Assembly (NCBI GenBank): GCA_037903355.1
Contig: JBAJFE010000005.1
Coordinates: forward strand, 2,790,001-2,854,000
Source of the DNA: Trichuris trichiura
Taxonomy: Eukaryota; Nematoda; Enoplea; Trichinellida; Trichuridae
Direction of reading: 5' to 3'
Length of the DNA stretch: 64,000 nt
Shown: positions 1 to 11,267 of the stretch, in pieces
Position numbering within the stretch: the first letter of the stretch is position 1
Layout: every line of letters starts with the position of its first letter
Translations under genes and position numbers: made by a program
Notes under the pieces: generated by a model
The model's database searches: none
What the model was told of the DNA's origin: nothing
Seen by the model: only the letters and a program-made list of their open reading frames with translations

Positions 1-80
1 AGCTACTTTTCGTTCACTTTACACACGCTTTACGATTGCTACAATAACAAGTCGTTCATTCATCAAATAATCTCATAGTG

Positions 81-3000
81 AAATGGGAAAAACTAATTCT
101 AGAGGAGAACGGTTGCTAGCCAACGAGAAAAAGGAATCCGCCGGCTTTAGCATAACGTTGAAACGCTATGACAATGAAAGATGGATGTTGTTGGAAATGA
201 CAAGTGATCGCCTACTAACAAATACATACGGCCTGAAGGCAGCTAAAAAGCCATTGAAACAATCGATGCTACTTTGGTCGGTTAGTTCTCGTCATGAGGT
301 CACATTCCACCAGAGAGCGCCACAGTCGCCTTGAAAAGCATTACCAATCCACTGTTGCCAAGCGACGAGTGCCAAACGTTGCGTATAAGCGCGCGCAAAA
401 GAAGCGGAAAGGTCGAGCCTCCAATCGACTGCTTCGTTTTTGTCTGGACAAAGTTAAATGAGCTTGAAAGCTCCAAGGCGACGCGGATGCTTTACTCCGG
501 AAGCTACAGACCAAAAGAAACGCTGCCCATAGCGGTGGTTCGATTACTGGGCAAAGCCCAACGTTGTTTGGACTGAAGGTGCATGGGCACGTCAGTCTCG
601 TTGGCTTCCTCGCCGGAACAGCACGATGGTAGTCCAGTGGAGCGCGCCAAAGAGATACTAAGGCAAAACCCGCTTAAGATGAGCTCTATGGTACGACTGG
701 AAAGAATTATCAACGAAGCCGATAGTGGTGAGAAACTTCAACTGCTCAACGGAGGTATTGTACGCCGCATCATTGAACTTATTAGCACTTTGCACAACAG
801 CTGGAGCGCAGCCAAACTTGAAAGTCCAATGAACGGTAGCAACATCAATTTTGCCAAAGTTCCGTTGGCTGCAAGCAGATGTCGCAACCACGGTTTTGTC
901 ACGCAGATAACGGTTGGTCGACGTAAAGCCAACGCAATGGCGCTAAGCCGAGGTATTGGATACAGTTGTGGGTCGACCAGGTGCCAATGGGATATCGAAA
1001 GGTACATAGAAGAAACTATAGTTAGGGAAGAGCAATTGGCTTGGCTTATGAATGCGCTGGCGGCCTTTCTCTATTCTTCCAGCGGAGACTTTTCCCATCC
1101 GGAAACAGTATTCGAAAAGCTTGGCCAATTGGAACTGAATCACGTCGTAGATGAAATAAGCAACATTCTTCAACAATCGACAATCCATTCGATGATTACG
1201 TATCATTTGAAAAACCAGTCCATTTACGACATTTCCGAACGCCTTGACTTTTACCAAGCTTTGTTGAACATGGTTTGTTGTATAGTTATTCACCCAGGGC
1301 TTATGAACTATGTTCTACGGCCTGACGGTCCCCCGGAGGAATCTTTACTGCTCCGTCTGTTGCCCAACTTTCGCTCACTGATAGTTTCTTATCTGGCCTT
1401 TACCAGATTGAAGTTAAGAACTCCCGACCTTAGGCTGACAGAATTTCTAGAAATGGTCGACTCGTGCCAAAGACTGATGAACGCCTGCAATAAGCGCTAC
1501 GTAGGTTTGACCGCCAAAACTATTGCAACAACGCCATACATGGATGTCAATTCGACAATATCCGCTAAAAAAAAGACCAGTCGCCCATTATGCGATGAAT
1601 CGGAACCGCAGGCAAATGAGATTACTACCGATTCGGATGCTCAACCAATAACCCCATTGTCGCCTGCTTCCGTCTACTACAGAGCGATGAAATCGTTGCA
1701 AATTCGATCGTGGCGATTCATTGACGAAAACGGCAAACTGTTGCTACCTTACTCTTATTACAAGGAGGCGAAGGCACTCAATCCTCTTAGCCCTTCACTT
1801 AAGGTAAGCATTTCTGACGATCCCGTAATCGCCACCTGACGTTTTGCTAACCATTTAAAATTGCGGAAACCTATCACGGTCTCGACAGGATAGAGCTCTC
1901 TCAGCCTGGATTCGTCCAACCTAAGTATTGTTAATGGGAAATGGCATGACGACACTAAGGAGACAGACAGTAAATCGATTTTGCCAGCGAACGAAAAACG
2001 TTGACAACCAAATTAGACTTCAACCCTAAGTTCAAAGCACCTGGACGCCTAAACGTTAGCCATGTAAAAACCTAAGTAATTTGCATACATTTCGGGATAC
2101 AGGATGTCTTTTAACCAGTTTCGTCACGTGCTTTTTTTAACAATTTGTTCATCCGTTGGCTGATAAAAGGATTTTGCAATGTCTGAAGATCATCGGGAAG
2201 ACAATTTGCATACAGCGGATATTCTTCACGGATAGCGCAAGCAAGAGCGTCATTACGCAAAATTTTGCTAAACACGTTAAGTCGAATTGAGTTCCTATAA
2301 CGATAAGCATTAAAATAATGCCTTGTTGCATGCTTCGTAATTGGAGGGATATTGCCGTATACAAATTCAGATAGTTACTGCGGACGAATAATTTACAATA
2401 ACTCATTCAGTGGAATGTGGTTAATTTTTCGACTTCCCTTTTAGTAGTATACTTGCATAGTATCGCTAAAGAAAATGAAAAGAAGTTACGTAGTTGCCTC
2501 GTGAGTGCCGACCGTACAATTACGTGACGTCAGCATTTCTGTTTTTCAAAGCAGCAATAGCTATGGCCCGTAACGTAATGACAGGCTGAACAGAGAAAAA
2601 GAGAGACGGGAGGAGCGATATTGAATGGAAAATCAGTGGGGAAACCTTTGCCTTAAACGATTGAAAAGAAAAACCCTAAGAGAAAAAGCACAAAAGTTAG
2701 CGAATAAAATAAACTTTGTTGTCGGCTCGATTTTTGCCTTTACAGTAACCACGCGGAGATTGGAATATCCCAAAGCCATCTGCGAGGGTAACCCTATTGT
2801 ACCCATTGACTAAGAAATGAAGCACAACTTTCCAACTTTAAATATTTAACACGTCCTATGCAAAGCGCTTCCGTAGAAATTGTTAAAGCTTAGAATAGAA
2901 TTTCCCGCGAATACGGGCATTGCGTAATTAACGAGGGATGCCCCAACCTCTGCGGACAAAATACTGTTAAAAAGCTATGGTAGTAAAGAAATCATTTAAG

Positions 3001-3933
3001 TATGGATTTTAGGATCGCGGTAAACGCATTGCTCGCGAGATTGCTTCGTTGGAGAATAATCTGCCTCTTAGCGAAAGCAACAGCATATTCGTTTGCGTTG
3101 AAGAAAGTAGATGCGATATTATGAAAGTTTTAATAACGGGACCGGATCAGACGCCCTATCAAAATGGCTGCTTTGAATTTGACCTTTTCTTTCCGGTCGG
3201 TTATCCTTTTACGCCTCCTAAGATGACATTTTTGACCACAAATGGCGGCGAGCTAAGATTCAACCCCAACCTGTACCAAGACGGCAAAGTATGCTTAAGC
3301 ATCTTGAACACGTGGGAAGGGCGACCGGAAGAGAAATGGAATCCCTACTGTAGCCTACTCCAACTGCTTGTTTCAATCCAGGTAATCATCATCATCTTTA
3401 GGTCTTTTCCCGCTCGCACACTAAGGTCGCGTATTTAGGCATTAATATTCGTCAAGGAACCATACTTCAATGAACCCGGATTCGAAAAATACATGTGCAC
3501 AGAAAGGGGTCAACATTTGTCCAGAAATTACAACCAGCAACTCAGACATGCGACGCTTCAAGTGGCCGTTCTGGAGCAACTGCGCAACGCAGGTGATTAT
3601 TTCCAAGTAAACTATTTCCCACATATCAAATGACTAAATAACAATAATAATAACAACAACCATTCTTTGGAGGACGTTGTCTACCAGCACGTATGGCTAA
3701 AACGGGACTCCATTGTCCAACAAGCGCAAAAGTGCATGAATGAAGCTATGCTCGTCAAAACGACTTCGAACAAAGGAGAAGACCGGAAATTGTTGTACGC
3801 CAGCGATTCGGAAGCGCTGTCGCTGAACGTGGTCGCTCAAACCGTCGAAAGTGTCAACAGAGAACTTTGCAAGCTTGAAAAGTGGATAGCAAAGCGCAAG
3901 GATCCTCTACTTTCAAAAACGATTGCTTCGTGA
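81..3933 (+). CDS. BIRC6: BIRC6/BRUCE C-terminal part, with the UBC (E2) domain; 5'-partial
   Basis: This is the end of a giant inhibitor-of-apoptosis protein that acts as a combined E2/E3 ubiquitin ligase. Blocks at about 81-576 and 583-1803 resemble the BIRC6 region before the UBC domain; the block ends in AAG followed by gtaagc. The last exons are clear: 3013-3381, 3439-3606 and 3673-3933. They read through the E2 core with [14 protein letters not shown], the active-site stretch [12 protein letters not shown] (catalytic Cys), RPEEKWNP and [10 protein letters not shown], then a charged tail ending KTIAS. Introns 3382-3438 and 3607-3672 keep frame. The exon structure before 600 is not resolved, and there is an in-frame TGA at 574-576 between two similar blocks. 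The start lies left of the window. The UBC assignment is firm; upstream exon limits are approximate. Confidence 0.82.
1804..3012 (+). other. Long intron of BIRC6
   Basis: A 1.2-kb gap lies between the donor AAG/gtaagc and the acceptor ttttag before the UBC exon. It is far longer than the 45-60 nt introns of neighbouring genes. It holds only short, low-complexity open frames (for example 2149-2406 on the - strand and 2625-2813 on the + strand) that I do not recognise. I see no RNA gene or repeat in it. Confidence 0.6.
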
Positions 3934-4605
3934 AAAATTTAGCCAGCCGAAAACCATTCAAACGATGTAATGAGAAGTGTCAAATGAAATTAAAGCATTT
4001 CGCTCTATAGAACCTGAACACACTTTCTTTCGAGAATTGCACCCAGTGAAACTGAATCCAGCAAAATTGCTGCGCACATAAATCGGGAAATTGTAGACGC
4101 ATCACAATGTGTTTTTTTTGACGAAATTAAACATTAGGAAAGACGTCGGGAATAGCAAGAAAGCATTAAACAATCAGTTATTGTATTTAGCCTCTACAGT
4201 ATGACTTTTGGCAAAGTCAAACTTCCGCGTTTACGTAATCAAACTAGCTACAGATTAGGCTTAATGTTTTTTTACACGACGACGACAAAGGCTAATGTTC
4301 TATCAAGAGCGAGGAAAAAGGATTGGTACAAGCAAGTTGCAAGTAGCTTGCGAACAAACGATTTGGGCAAAAAGGCTAGCAATGACAAATGAAAAGTAAT
4401 GTATTCTTAATACACAAAAGTAAAAAACGTCACTTACCAATGGAAGCTACGAAGAAGCGATCCGTTTGAAGAAGGACTTGCAAATGTACGCACAGTAGGA
4501 ATGAACCTGCAAACGTCACAGTATGCCATAAATCCTGCGAATCACGGTTGACCGCTTCGCTTTTGCCGAATTTGCGTTTTTTCGCTTAGCAAAATTGTAG
4601 CGCTG
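3934..4605. other. Intergenic, BIRC6 to PPIL3, with a likely poly(A) signal
   Basis: An ATTAAA hexamer at 3989-3994 lies 56 bases after the BIRC6 stop and fits a poly(A) signal. A 63-codon open frame at 4201-4392 has no recognisable similarity. The rest is AT-rich with nothing I can name. Confidence 0.45.
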
Positions 4606-5148
4606 ATGTCGGTGACGTTGCATACGGCGTTTGGCAATTTGAAGCTCGAAATATTCTGCGAACGTTGCCCAAAAACATCCGAGGTTTTACTGCTTTCCGC
4701 TTTTAGCGTGTCGTCAGTTGGTGCTTTTCAGAACTTTTTGGCGCTCTGCGCCAGCGGCTACTACGACAATTGCCTCATACACCGTAACATCAAAGGATTC
4801 ATTGTTCAAACCGGCGATCCAACGGGAACCGGCAAAGGCGGTACGAGCATATGGAACCAACATTTTTCGGACGAGTTGCGCGAAGATTTAAAGCACGACA
4901 GCCGAGGTGTCGTCTCCATGGCGAACAGCGGTCCGAACACCAATGGTTCGCAATTTTTTATAACCTATTCGGCCCAGCCTAGCCTCGATTTGAAGTATAC
5001 CATTTTTGGAAAGGTGATCGACGGTTTCGATACGCTTTACCAGTTGGAAAATGTCCCTGTGGATGCCAAGTACAGGCCCATAAACGACATACGCATCAAC
5101 TGCGTTACAATACATGCGAATCCCATAGCCGAGAACAGCGATCAATAA
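4606..5148 (+). CDS. PPIL3: Peptidyl-prolyl cis-trans isomerase-like 3 (cyclophilin)
   Basis: This is a small cyclophilin of the spliceosome-associated PPIL3 family, catalysing proline isomerisation. There are two exons, 4606-4683 and 4732-5148. The 48-nt intron (GAG/gttttac to ttttcag) is a multiple of three and would otherwise appear as a 16-residue insertion after CERCPKTSE. The spliced protein is 164 residues, close to the usual 161 or so. Visible hallmarks are the start MSVTLHT, IHRNIKGFIVQTGDPTGTGKGG (the catalytic Arg and Gln lie in this run), MANSGPNTNGSQFFIT and FGKVIDG. It has no signal peptide and no extra domains. Its stop lies 66 bases from the stop of the convergent ELP5 gene. 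Confidence 0.95.
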   Translation: MSVTLHTAFGNLKLEIFCERCPKTSEVLLLSAFSVSSVGAFQNFLALCASGYYDNCLIHRNIKGFIVQTGDPTGTGKGGTSIWNQHFSDELREDLKHDSRGVVSMANSGPNTNGSQFFITYSAQPSLDLKYTIFGKVIDGFDTLYQLENVPVDAKYRPINDIRINCVTIHANPIAENSDQ

Positions 5149-5214
5149 TGGCACAACGGTTCTTTTATGGATGCTCTTTTTCTAAACATACGACAATGGG
5201 AGAGTGAAATGTTT

Positions 5215-6045
5215 TTAAATGTCCAAGTCTTCGTCCGGATCTTCGTCGTCTACGTCATCGTCAGCGTCAGCAACATAGTAGACTTTGCCAGACTGCGCTG
5301 AGTCTTTTTTGTATGGCAATTTTACCTTCGACCTCGCTTCCCATTCTTTCGCATTCAGGGCCAACCTGAAAGGAACTCCCGACTCGATGTCGCGAGGTAA
5401 CCCAGCAACCGTAGCAACAGTGGGATCCGTTGGTGAGGTCGGTTTCTTTTTAATTTCTACGCGACGTTTAGCCGAGATAAAATTGTACGACGAGTCGATC
5501 TGAAAGTCCCAAGTACGCCTTACGTTGTTGTGGCAAATCTCCTGATATACAGCATGTCCGCTGTCGCTTTCCAAGCTTAGCCGATGAACTTTCCGCGCAA
5601 GACTTCGGAGGTGAACGAGAATATCGTCCGACAATTCTTCAACACTTCCTATGAGCACCCAAGCGCGCCTACAGCCGTCAGTGAACAGCCTATGCAACAA
5701 TTGGATACAGGCAACTTGACCATAGCACATCAGAAGGCTTTCCAGGCAATCTAAAACGACCACTGACTGTTCCCCATCGATCGTTTTAAAATAATCTTCC
5801 AGCTGAGCAATGAAGCAGGATTCCGAATTTAAATTTTTGAAAAAATTTGCATAGAGGTCGACAACGCGAACAGTTGAAGGTACTAAGAATTCCCAGTCGT
5901 CATGGCGAACTGGTCGGTCACTGAATATGATCACTTGCGGTGCCCACGTCTTCACGGCCGTCTTCAGCAAAGCCTTCAACAATGGCCAGGCATTTAGTCC
6001 TTCGCATTGTTCAATCAGGTTGAAACCTTCTTTGGCCAACTCCAT
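5215..6045 (-). CDS. ELP5: Elongator complex protein 5
   Basis: A single-exon gene of 276 residues. ELP5 is the RecA-fold subunit of the Elp4-5-6 ring of Elongator, which modifies wobble uridines of tRNA in the cytoplasm. The strongest evidence is the tail, with PFRLALNAKEWEARSKV, LPYKK, GKVYY and the acidic end DEDPDEDLDI. This matches the family's conserved C-terminus, where a basic and aromatic segment is followed by a run of Asp/Glu ending in DLDI or DLNI. The N-terminal half (LLKALLKTAV, VVVLDCLESLLMCYG) fits the RecA-like core, which diverges quickly and lacks a good Walker A motif. ATG at 6045 is the first in frame. The gene lies head to tail with FARSA (216 bases downstream of its stop) and tail to tail with PPIL3. 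Confidence 0.88.
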   Translation of the reverse strand: MELAKEGFNLIEQCEGLNAWPLLKALLKTAVKTWAPQVIIFSDRPVRHDDWEFLVPSTVRVVDLYANFFKNLNSESCFIAQLEDYFKTIDGEQSVVVLDCLESLLMCYGQVACIQLLHRLFTDGCRRAWVLIGSVEELSDDILVHLRSLARKVHRLSLESDSGHAVYQEICHNNVRRTWDFQIDSSYNFISAKRRVEIKKKPTSPTDPTVATVAGLPRDIESGVPFRLALNAKEWEARSKVKLPYKKDSAQSGKVYYVADADDDVDDEDPDEDLDI

Positions 6046-6174
6046 TCTTTTGCTGCAAGCAAGAACAGTACTTCATTCTTCTGCGGTATTAATACGAATG
6101 GAAGAATAGTTGCAAAAATACTACGTGCAAAAAACAACAGGCAAAAGGCGTATACGCCTTTTATGGAAGGAATT

Positions 6175-6180
6175 TTTATT
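6175..6180 (-). promoter_or_regulatory. Putative poly(A) signal of FARSA
   Basis: AATAAA on the - strand, about 80 bases past the FARSA stop, in the 216-base gap before ELP5. The position fits a poly(A) signal. No experimental support is available. Confidence 0.4.
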
Positions 6181-6261
6181 CGAAATAAAAAATATATATC
6201 CCCCTTTGTAAGCTAAAAACTCGTAGTTGCACCGCATTGTTTGATCCATTTCCCAAAATGG

Positions 6262-8363
6262 TCAAAACTGACAAATAGGCGAAGAAGCTATCATCCCAAG
6301 GTCGACGCGTGGGCCGAACAAGTCTCGAATGTTGCTAATACCGTACTTGATCATTGTTGGTCTGCAATAATTGAACCGCGTCATTTTTTAAACAGCTAAA
6401 AGGAGGACGAACCTTTCCAGCGACAATCCCCACGCTATAACGTTAACATTTTCCGGAAGACCCATTGGAAGTAGAACTTCCGGTCTGAACATACCGGAAT
6501 TGCCTACTTCGACCCATTTCTTCAAAGATGGATGGTAGCAGAAAATTTCCATTGACGGTTCCGTGTATGGATTGTAGGCTGGTTTGAAACGAAGTTCCGT
6601 TAAGCCTTAAATGACTGTTGTCATCGGATATGTTGGACTAATAAGGAGAACGACCAAGTTTCTGAAAGAATTCGTACAAAATGCCAATCAGATGGCTAAG
6701 GCTAAGGTCCTCGGCGGCTACGATCCCTTCGATCTGATGGAATTCGGCCAAATGGGTCGCGTCCAAAGTTTCGTTGCGGAACACTCTGTCAATGCTGAAA
6801 TACTTTGCCGGCTTGAAAGGCTTCTAAAATGGGCCCACTTTAAGTAAAGGAATTCAGCCTTTTTGCATTAAAACCTCTTTGGCCAATTTGTAAAGCATTT
6901 TTGCACTACAGGCTGTTGTATGAGTGCGAAGTACGTTCTTCTGAGCTTCTTCCAACTTCCACTCGTATTGATAGCTAAAATTGAGGGCTACAATTACTTG
7001 GATAAGCAAAAGCCGAAAATCAACTTACCCCTTTGAGCCATAGCCTCCAACGGAGTGCACCATCTTAACTCGTTGCAAATATTCTTCGGGAAAGTCCGTT
7101 TCCAAAGGCGGATCTGCAACAACATTTTGCGGACATTTACCTCGCCTTGCATACTGTACCAGAGACGAAGAATGTATCCTGCGCATCGCGAGCCGGATGG
7201 TTCTGCGGTTGAAAGAGGGCGTCGAAATTCCAAAACGAACTTTCTACGTAATTATTTGTAGGCATTTCGGAAAATCTGCGCAAACAAAAAAAATAAAGCA
7301 ATCGCCAACCGATTGAAGTCCGTTGGTATTTACCCCATTTCCAAAAATATCTGCCTAAATTCGGCTCTAACTTGCAGCAACGGATGCAAGTAACCTCTCG
7401 TAGGTGGAAGCCCTTTCGCTTTGAAATTGTACGGCTTGAATCGCTTCTTTTTCCAAGCGTCGCTGCAAAGGAATTTTTTGAAAAAAAATACATTATGGAG
7501 ATTTCCTTGGCCAACTCGATTAGCAGTTCGGCCGTCAGATCGGTTTCAGCTTTTTCGAGCGTCGTTGAAAACTCTTCTCCGCGACTAAGGAGGAATGTCG
7601 TCCGCGAGCTTGGAATGAAGCGTTATTGTCAGCGGGAAATTAATGGCGAAAACGACGTAGCTCACACTTCGTAGATCAATTTGCGTTTTTTAAGATCGGC
7701 TTTCGTTTGGTCGCTGATATTGTCAATTTGCATTTTTGAGAATAAATTCAGCGTATGCTGAACAGCATCGTCAATCTTGTCTACCTGCGGTTACAGTAGA
7801 AAACTGCGCAATTAAAATGAGGAAAAACTATTTCACGCATACTTTGCGGAATACGATGGGCTCGGAGCCAGTTTTCTTGTCGAGTCTTATCCAACCGGCA
7901 CTCATTGCCTTGTTGAAACCTATTTTGGCATTAGGCAGTTTCTAAACGAGAGAACATGCATAGAAGGTAGTTTTCGAAAGTGCGTACCATAAGCTTAGAT
8001 AAAGCAGTGCCGTTGCTATCAACATTCTTCCAAATGATAGCTTCGTGACTCCCGTTGGCGGCGATTTCTTTACCCTCCTCCGTTAGCTCCATGTGTTTGT
8101 TAAGTACTTGTTCTGTCTTTATAAGCTGAAAAAAAAATTATTTGAGAGAAATTTTAACGTTAGCCTCAACGAACATTTCCATGGGCTTCCAAACTTTTCA
8201 TAGCGCCGACGACCAGCTGGTGCGGAACATGGAATTCCAAGGCAAGATCCATTGTATTCAAAGGCTCCCTGTTGTCTAGAGCAAGCAAAATCTTTTCACC
8301 TAAATCTTCGCTCTGCGTGTCCTCCACATCCTGACTACTATGGTCGACCGCGTTGAGAGCCAT
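6262..8363 (-). CDS. FARSA: Phenylalanyl-tRNA synthetase alpha subunit, cytosolic
   Basis: This class II aminoacyl-tRNA synthetase subunit pairs with the beta subunit to charge tRNA-Phe in the cytosol. I rebuilt 12 exons in transcript order: 8363-8175, 8125-7988, 7941-7843, 7784-7666, 7608-7516, 7462-7334, 7275-7160, 7113-7029, 6974-6875, 6823-6655, 6605-6413, 6361-6262. Frames agree throughout and give 509 residues (human about 508). Landmarks are the N-terminal winged-helix repeat ([16 protein letters not shown]), motif 1-type [50 protein letters not shown] (motif 2), [15 protein letters not shown] and the motif 3 stretch [15 protein letters not shown]. The start was set at the ATG at 8363; the open frame extends a little further upstream without another ATG. 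All introns are 48-63 nt. Confidence 0.95.
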
Positions 8364-9685
8364 GGGCAGCAAAAGATCTAAATTTGGCAAGTTAACAACG
8401 TAAGGAAGCCTTTACAAAGTTGCCTTCTTTAAATAAGGAAAAGTTGGGCAAACGACCTTCACCTAATTTTGACGCACGCATTGGGACTGCATAGAAAGAA
8501 ATCGAATGCTCAAACTAAGCCAGAGCTTAAAAACTTTGCCCGTGCTGCGTCAAACCTGTGAAATCGTCCAAAAGATGTTACCGCCACCAAAGCTATTATA
8601 AGCAAATAATTTATAATATTGTTACGTAAGAATGCTAGAGTTTTGAGAATGACTAAAAAATTTTTAAATCCTGGAAATCCTGCATGCGCGAGATTTGACC
8701 GCACTTCGCTTTTTCCAATGTCTATTGCCTATTGATGAGTAGCTGTCGACTTAAAGCAAAAACAAACAGTTATTTGTTTTCTTTTCTAGAATGCTTGTCT
8801 GCTTTATTAATAAGTTATTAAGAGCAGAATGTTAAGTAACACGTAGGCGTACGTTCCCTTTTCGACTAGCTGGCGAAAAATATTAAAATTACGCAATTCA
8901 TCCAGAGCATTAACAATGGAAAACGAATCTGCGCAAGAAGCTAATCTCACTCACTTATAAACGTAGTAAAAAATTTCAGTGCCAGTAATTAAATGCTGAC
9001 GAAAACAGAGTGAAAGCAATCCGCGGGTTACTGTAATTGTTTTATTGTACAAAAGGTACACCGCGTCTAAGCTGCTTTTCCACTACTTCTCGAAAGCGTT
9101 GCCCGCAAAGGGGCCGAGATTTTTTTTTTATCGCTGCTAGGTTTAAACTACGGAAACATTTTCCTGTACTAGACAAGTTTAAAACGGAACAAGTTACTTT
9201 CGTAGGCAGCTTAGGAATAGGACGAATAACGTTATAAATAAAGATGGCAGCAACACACGTCATGCAAGCACTAAGTAATTTATTTTAGTCTAAATGCTTG
9301 ACTTGCCCTAAGTCGCTCATATTGTTGCCTATCGAGCTACAAAAGGCGTTGATATATTCTTTGAACCTGCGGATCAGCGTACGCGATTCAAAGTGCACTC
9401 GTTTTGTGATGCCACGCCAGCGTAGCGCAGTTTCAGTTACGCGCTTGGACATGCGTGCCACAGCTTGCTAAAGCATTGAATTATTATAACGTTTAGTAGA
9501 TGGTTCAAGCGACCGTCTAATTAACAACCTTATAGGGGAGCTTGTTTGTAGGTCATTTTTGGCCTGTTATTCGTTTCGGCCGCGTTGGCTGCTTGCTAGC
9601 TTCTCGTTCGCCATTTTGTCATTGTCCTTTTATAGGAAACGCGCTTGCTCGCATTCAAAGCTTACTCACCTTTCCCGCGTACAGC
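8364..9685. other. Intergenic, FARSA to cyclin B3 (divergent promoters)
   Basis: A 1.3-kb region between two divergently transcribed genes, so it should hold both promoters. It contains short unrecognised open frames (8510-8704 on the - strand, 9037-9237 on the + strand). No tRNA, repeat or clear promoter motif was seen. Confidence 0.4.
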
Positions 9686-11267
9686 ATGAAAACAAGAAGC
9701 CAAGCAAAGAAGGTACACCGCGTTTTTCAACGGCTGCGCTGTTCTGTTTACTCCTGTTTCGCTAGGAAACCTCTGTGCCCGCCAAAAGAGGCGCTCCGCG
9801 GTCGCCTAGTGCATTACCGAAGAAAAGAACCGCTTTTGGCGATATAACCAATGTAAGACGTCTACCTATTGTTGTTCAAAGTGTCAACAAATTTTTTAAC
9901 GGTAATCAAACGCATAGGCATTGCGCAACGTAAGGATCAGCCGAGAGAAGACGTCGTCGGCTGAACAACCGTCAGCATTGTCTAGCTCAACTGAACAACA
10001 GTAAATCAAAATTCTTTATTCAAATAGCATTATTTTTGCGTTCAGATCGATCGTCAAAGAGGAGGAAGAACTCTACATTACGGCTGAGGAGGATAATGTA
10101 ATTAATCCACGCCGTTCGGTTGAAATTGTGTAATCGAAAAACTTTAGAACTTTGACGAATTCTTAACGGATTACGATCGCTCTTTGGCTGACCAACCAAT
10201 CCACTTGCCGAGCTTTGCCCAGGATATTTTCAACTACTATCGAGCTCAGGAGGTGAACTTCAGAGTTGGCTATTACATGGCCCGTCAGCAGCATATAACA
10301 CCTCATATGCGAACCATTTTGGTCGATTGGATGGTCGAAGCGCAGGAAAATTTTGAATTCAATCACGAGACGCTGTATCAAGCTGTCAAGTTGACGGATC
10401 TGTATTTGGACAAGTATTGTTCAGGCGCCTTGGAGCTCAGTTCCATTGTTACGATGACCTTTTCAGAGTGCAGACCAGCAGAAAGGAGTTGCAACTAATA
10501 GGAACAACAGCGCTGTTCATATGCTCCAAATTTGACGTAATTTCAACGACGGATCGACGAATGGTTTAGTGAACCGATCTGTTTCGTTATTCAGGAACGT
10601 CTGCCTCCAACAGTAGACGACTTTTTGTACGTCTGCGATTATGCCTACAAAAGAGAGGAACTATTGGAAAAAGAACGTATGATGCTAACGGTGGTAAACT
10701 TCAAAATCGGCTTTCCGCTTTCTTACCGTTTCCTTAGGCGGCTAGCGAAGGTACGACCTATCGTATCTATAAATAGAAATAAAGTTATGTACTGCGCGGT
10801 ACGCTATTGCAGATTACTGGAACCAGCATGGTGACGCTGACATTGGCTCGATATATTCTTGAGAACTCGCTGCTGTATTGCGAATTTTGTGTTTATTTGG
10901 AGAGTGAACTGGCGGCTGCATCACTTCTTCTTGCAGCGAAACTGCACGGAATTGAATGGGTAAAAAGACACAGGTTTTTTTGTTTAAAAAAAAGTTAATT
11001 CGCTCTTATAGACTTCTGATCATGAAAAGTACGGCGGCTATGACGAGAAGCATCTACTACCGCTAATGTGGAAGCTGAATGGCCTTATAGACGCGCCGCT
11101 GCCAGGTATCAGCGTAAACCACATTAAGCTAAAATATATGAATAGGTAAGTGGGCGAATCGACCTTCCTTCTAGGGCAATGACGAAGCGTTCTTTAGCGC
11201 TTTCTTCGAAGTTGCCAAAGTGAAACCTTTGAAGAATTCCGAAGCCAATGCCACTGCTTTCAACTAA
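9686..11267 (+). CDS. CCNB3: G2/mitotic cyclin B3
   Basis: A regulatory subunit of CDK1 that drives mitotic entry and anaphase. I rebuilt ten exons: 9686-9712, 9766-9852, 9918-10000, 10046-10097, 10148-10413, 10467-10536, 10595-10750, 10813-10959, 11012-11145, 11198-11267. They sum to 363 residues with consistent phases. The N-terminal tail starts MKTRSQAKK and carries a B3-type destruction box, KKRTAFGDITN, where Phe replaces the usual Leu. The cyclin box follows: YYMARQQHITPHMRTILVDW, VEAQENFEFNHETLY, LTDLYLDK, ERLPPTVDDFLYVCD and GFPLSYRFLRR. The C-terminal cyclin fold ends KYMNSAFFEVAKVKPL. It is closest to the nematode CYB-3 type. The short length resembles invertebrate rather than vertebrate B3. 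The last intron is 52 nt; a nearer acceptor would give an implausible 29-nt intron and the wrong frame. Confidence 0.94.

Noticed and set aside
7480..7508. 29-nt intron in FARSA at the KKKRFKPYN boundary
   Set aside because: A donor 24 bases earlier gives a 53-nt intron and a protein length equal to that of the human enzyme at this point.
11146..11174. 29-nt intron at the end of cyclin B3
   Set aside because: Too short, and gives a tail unlike cyclins. Using the acceptor at 11197 gives a 52-nt intron and the conserved AFFEVA ending.
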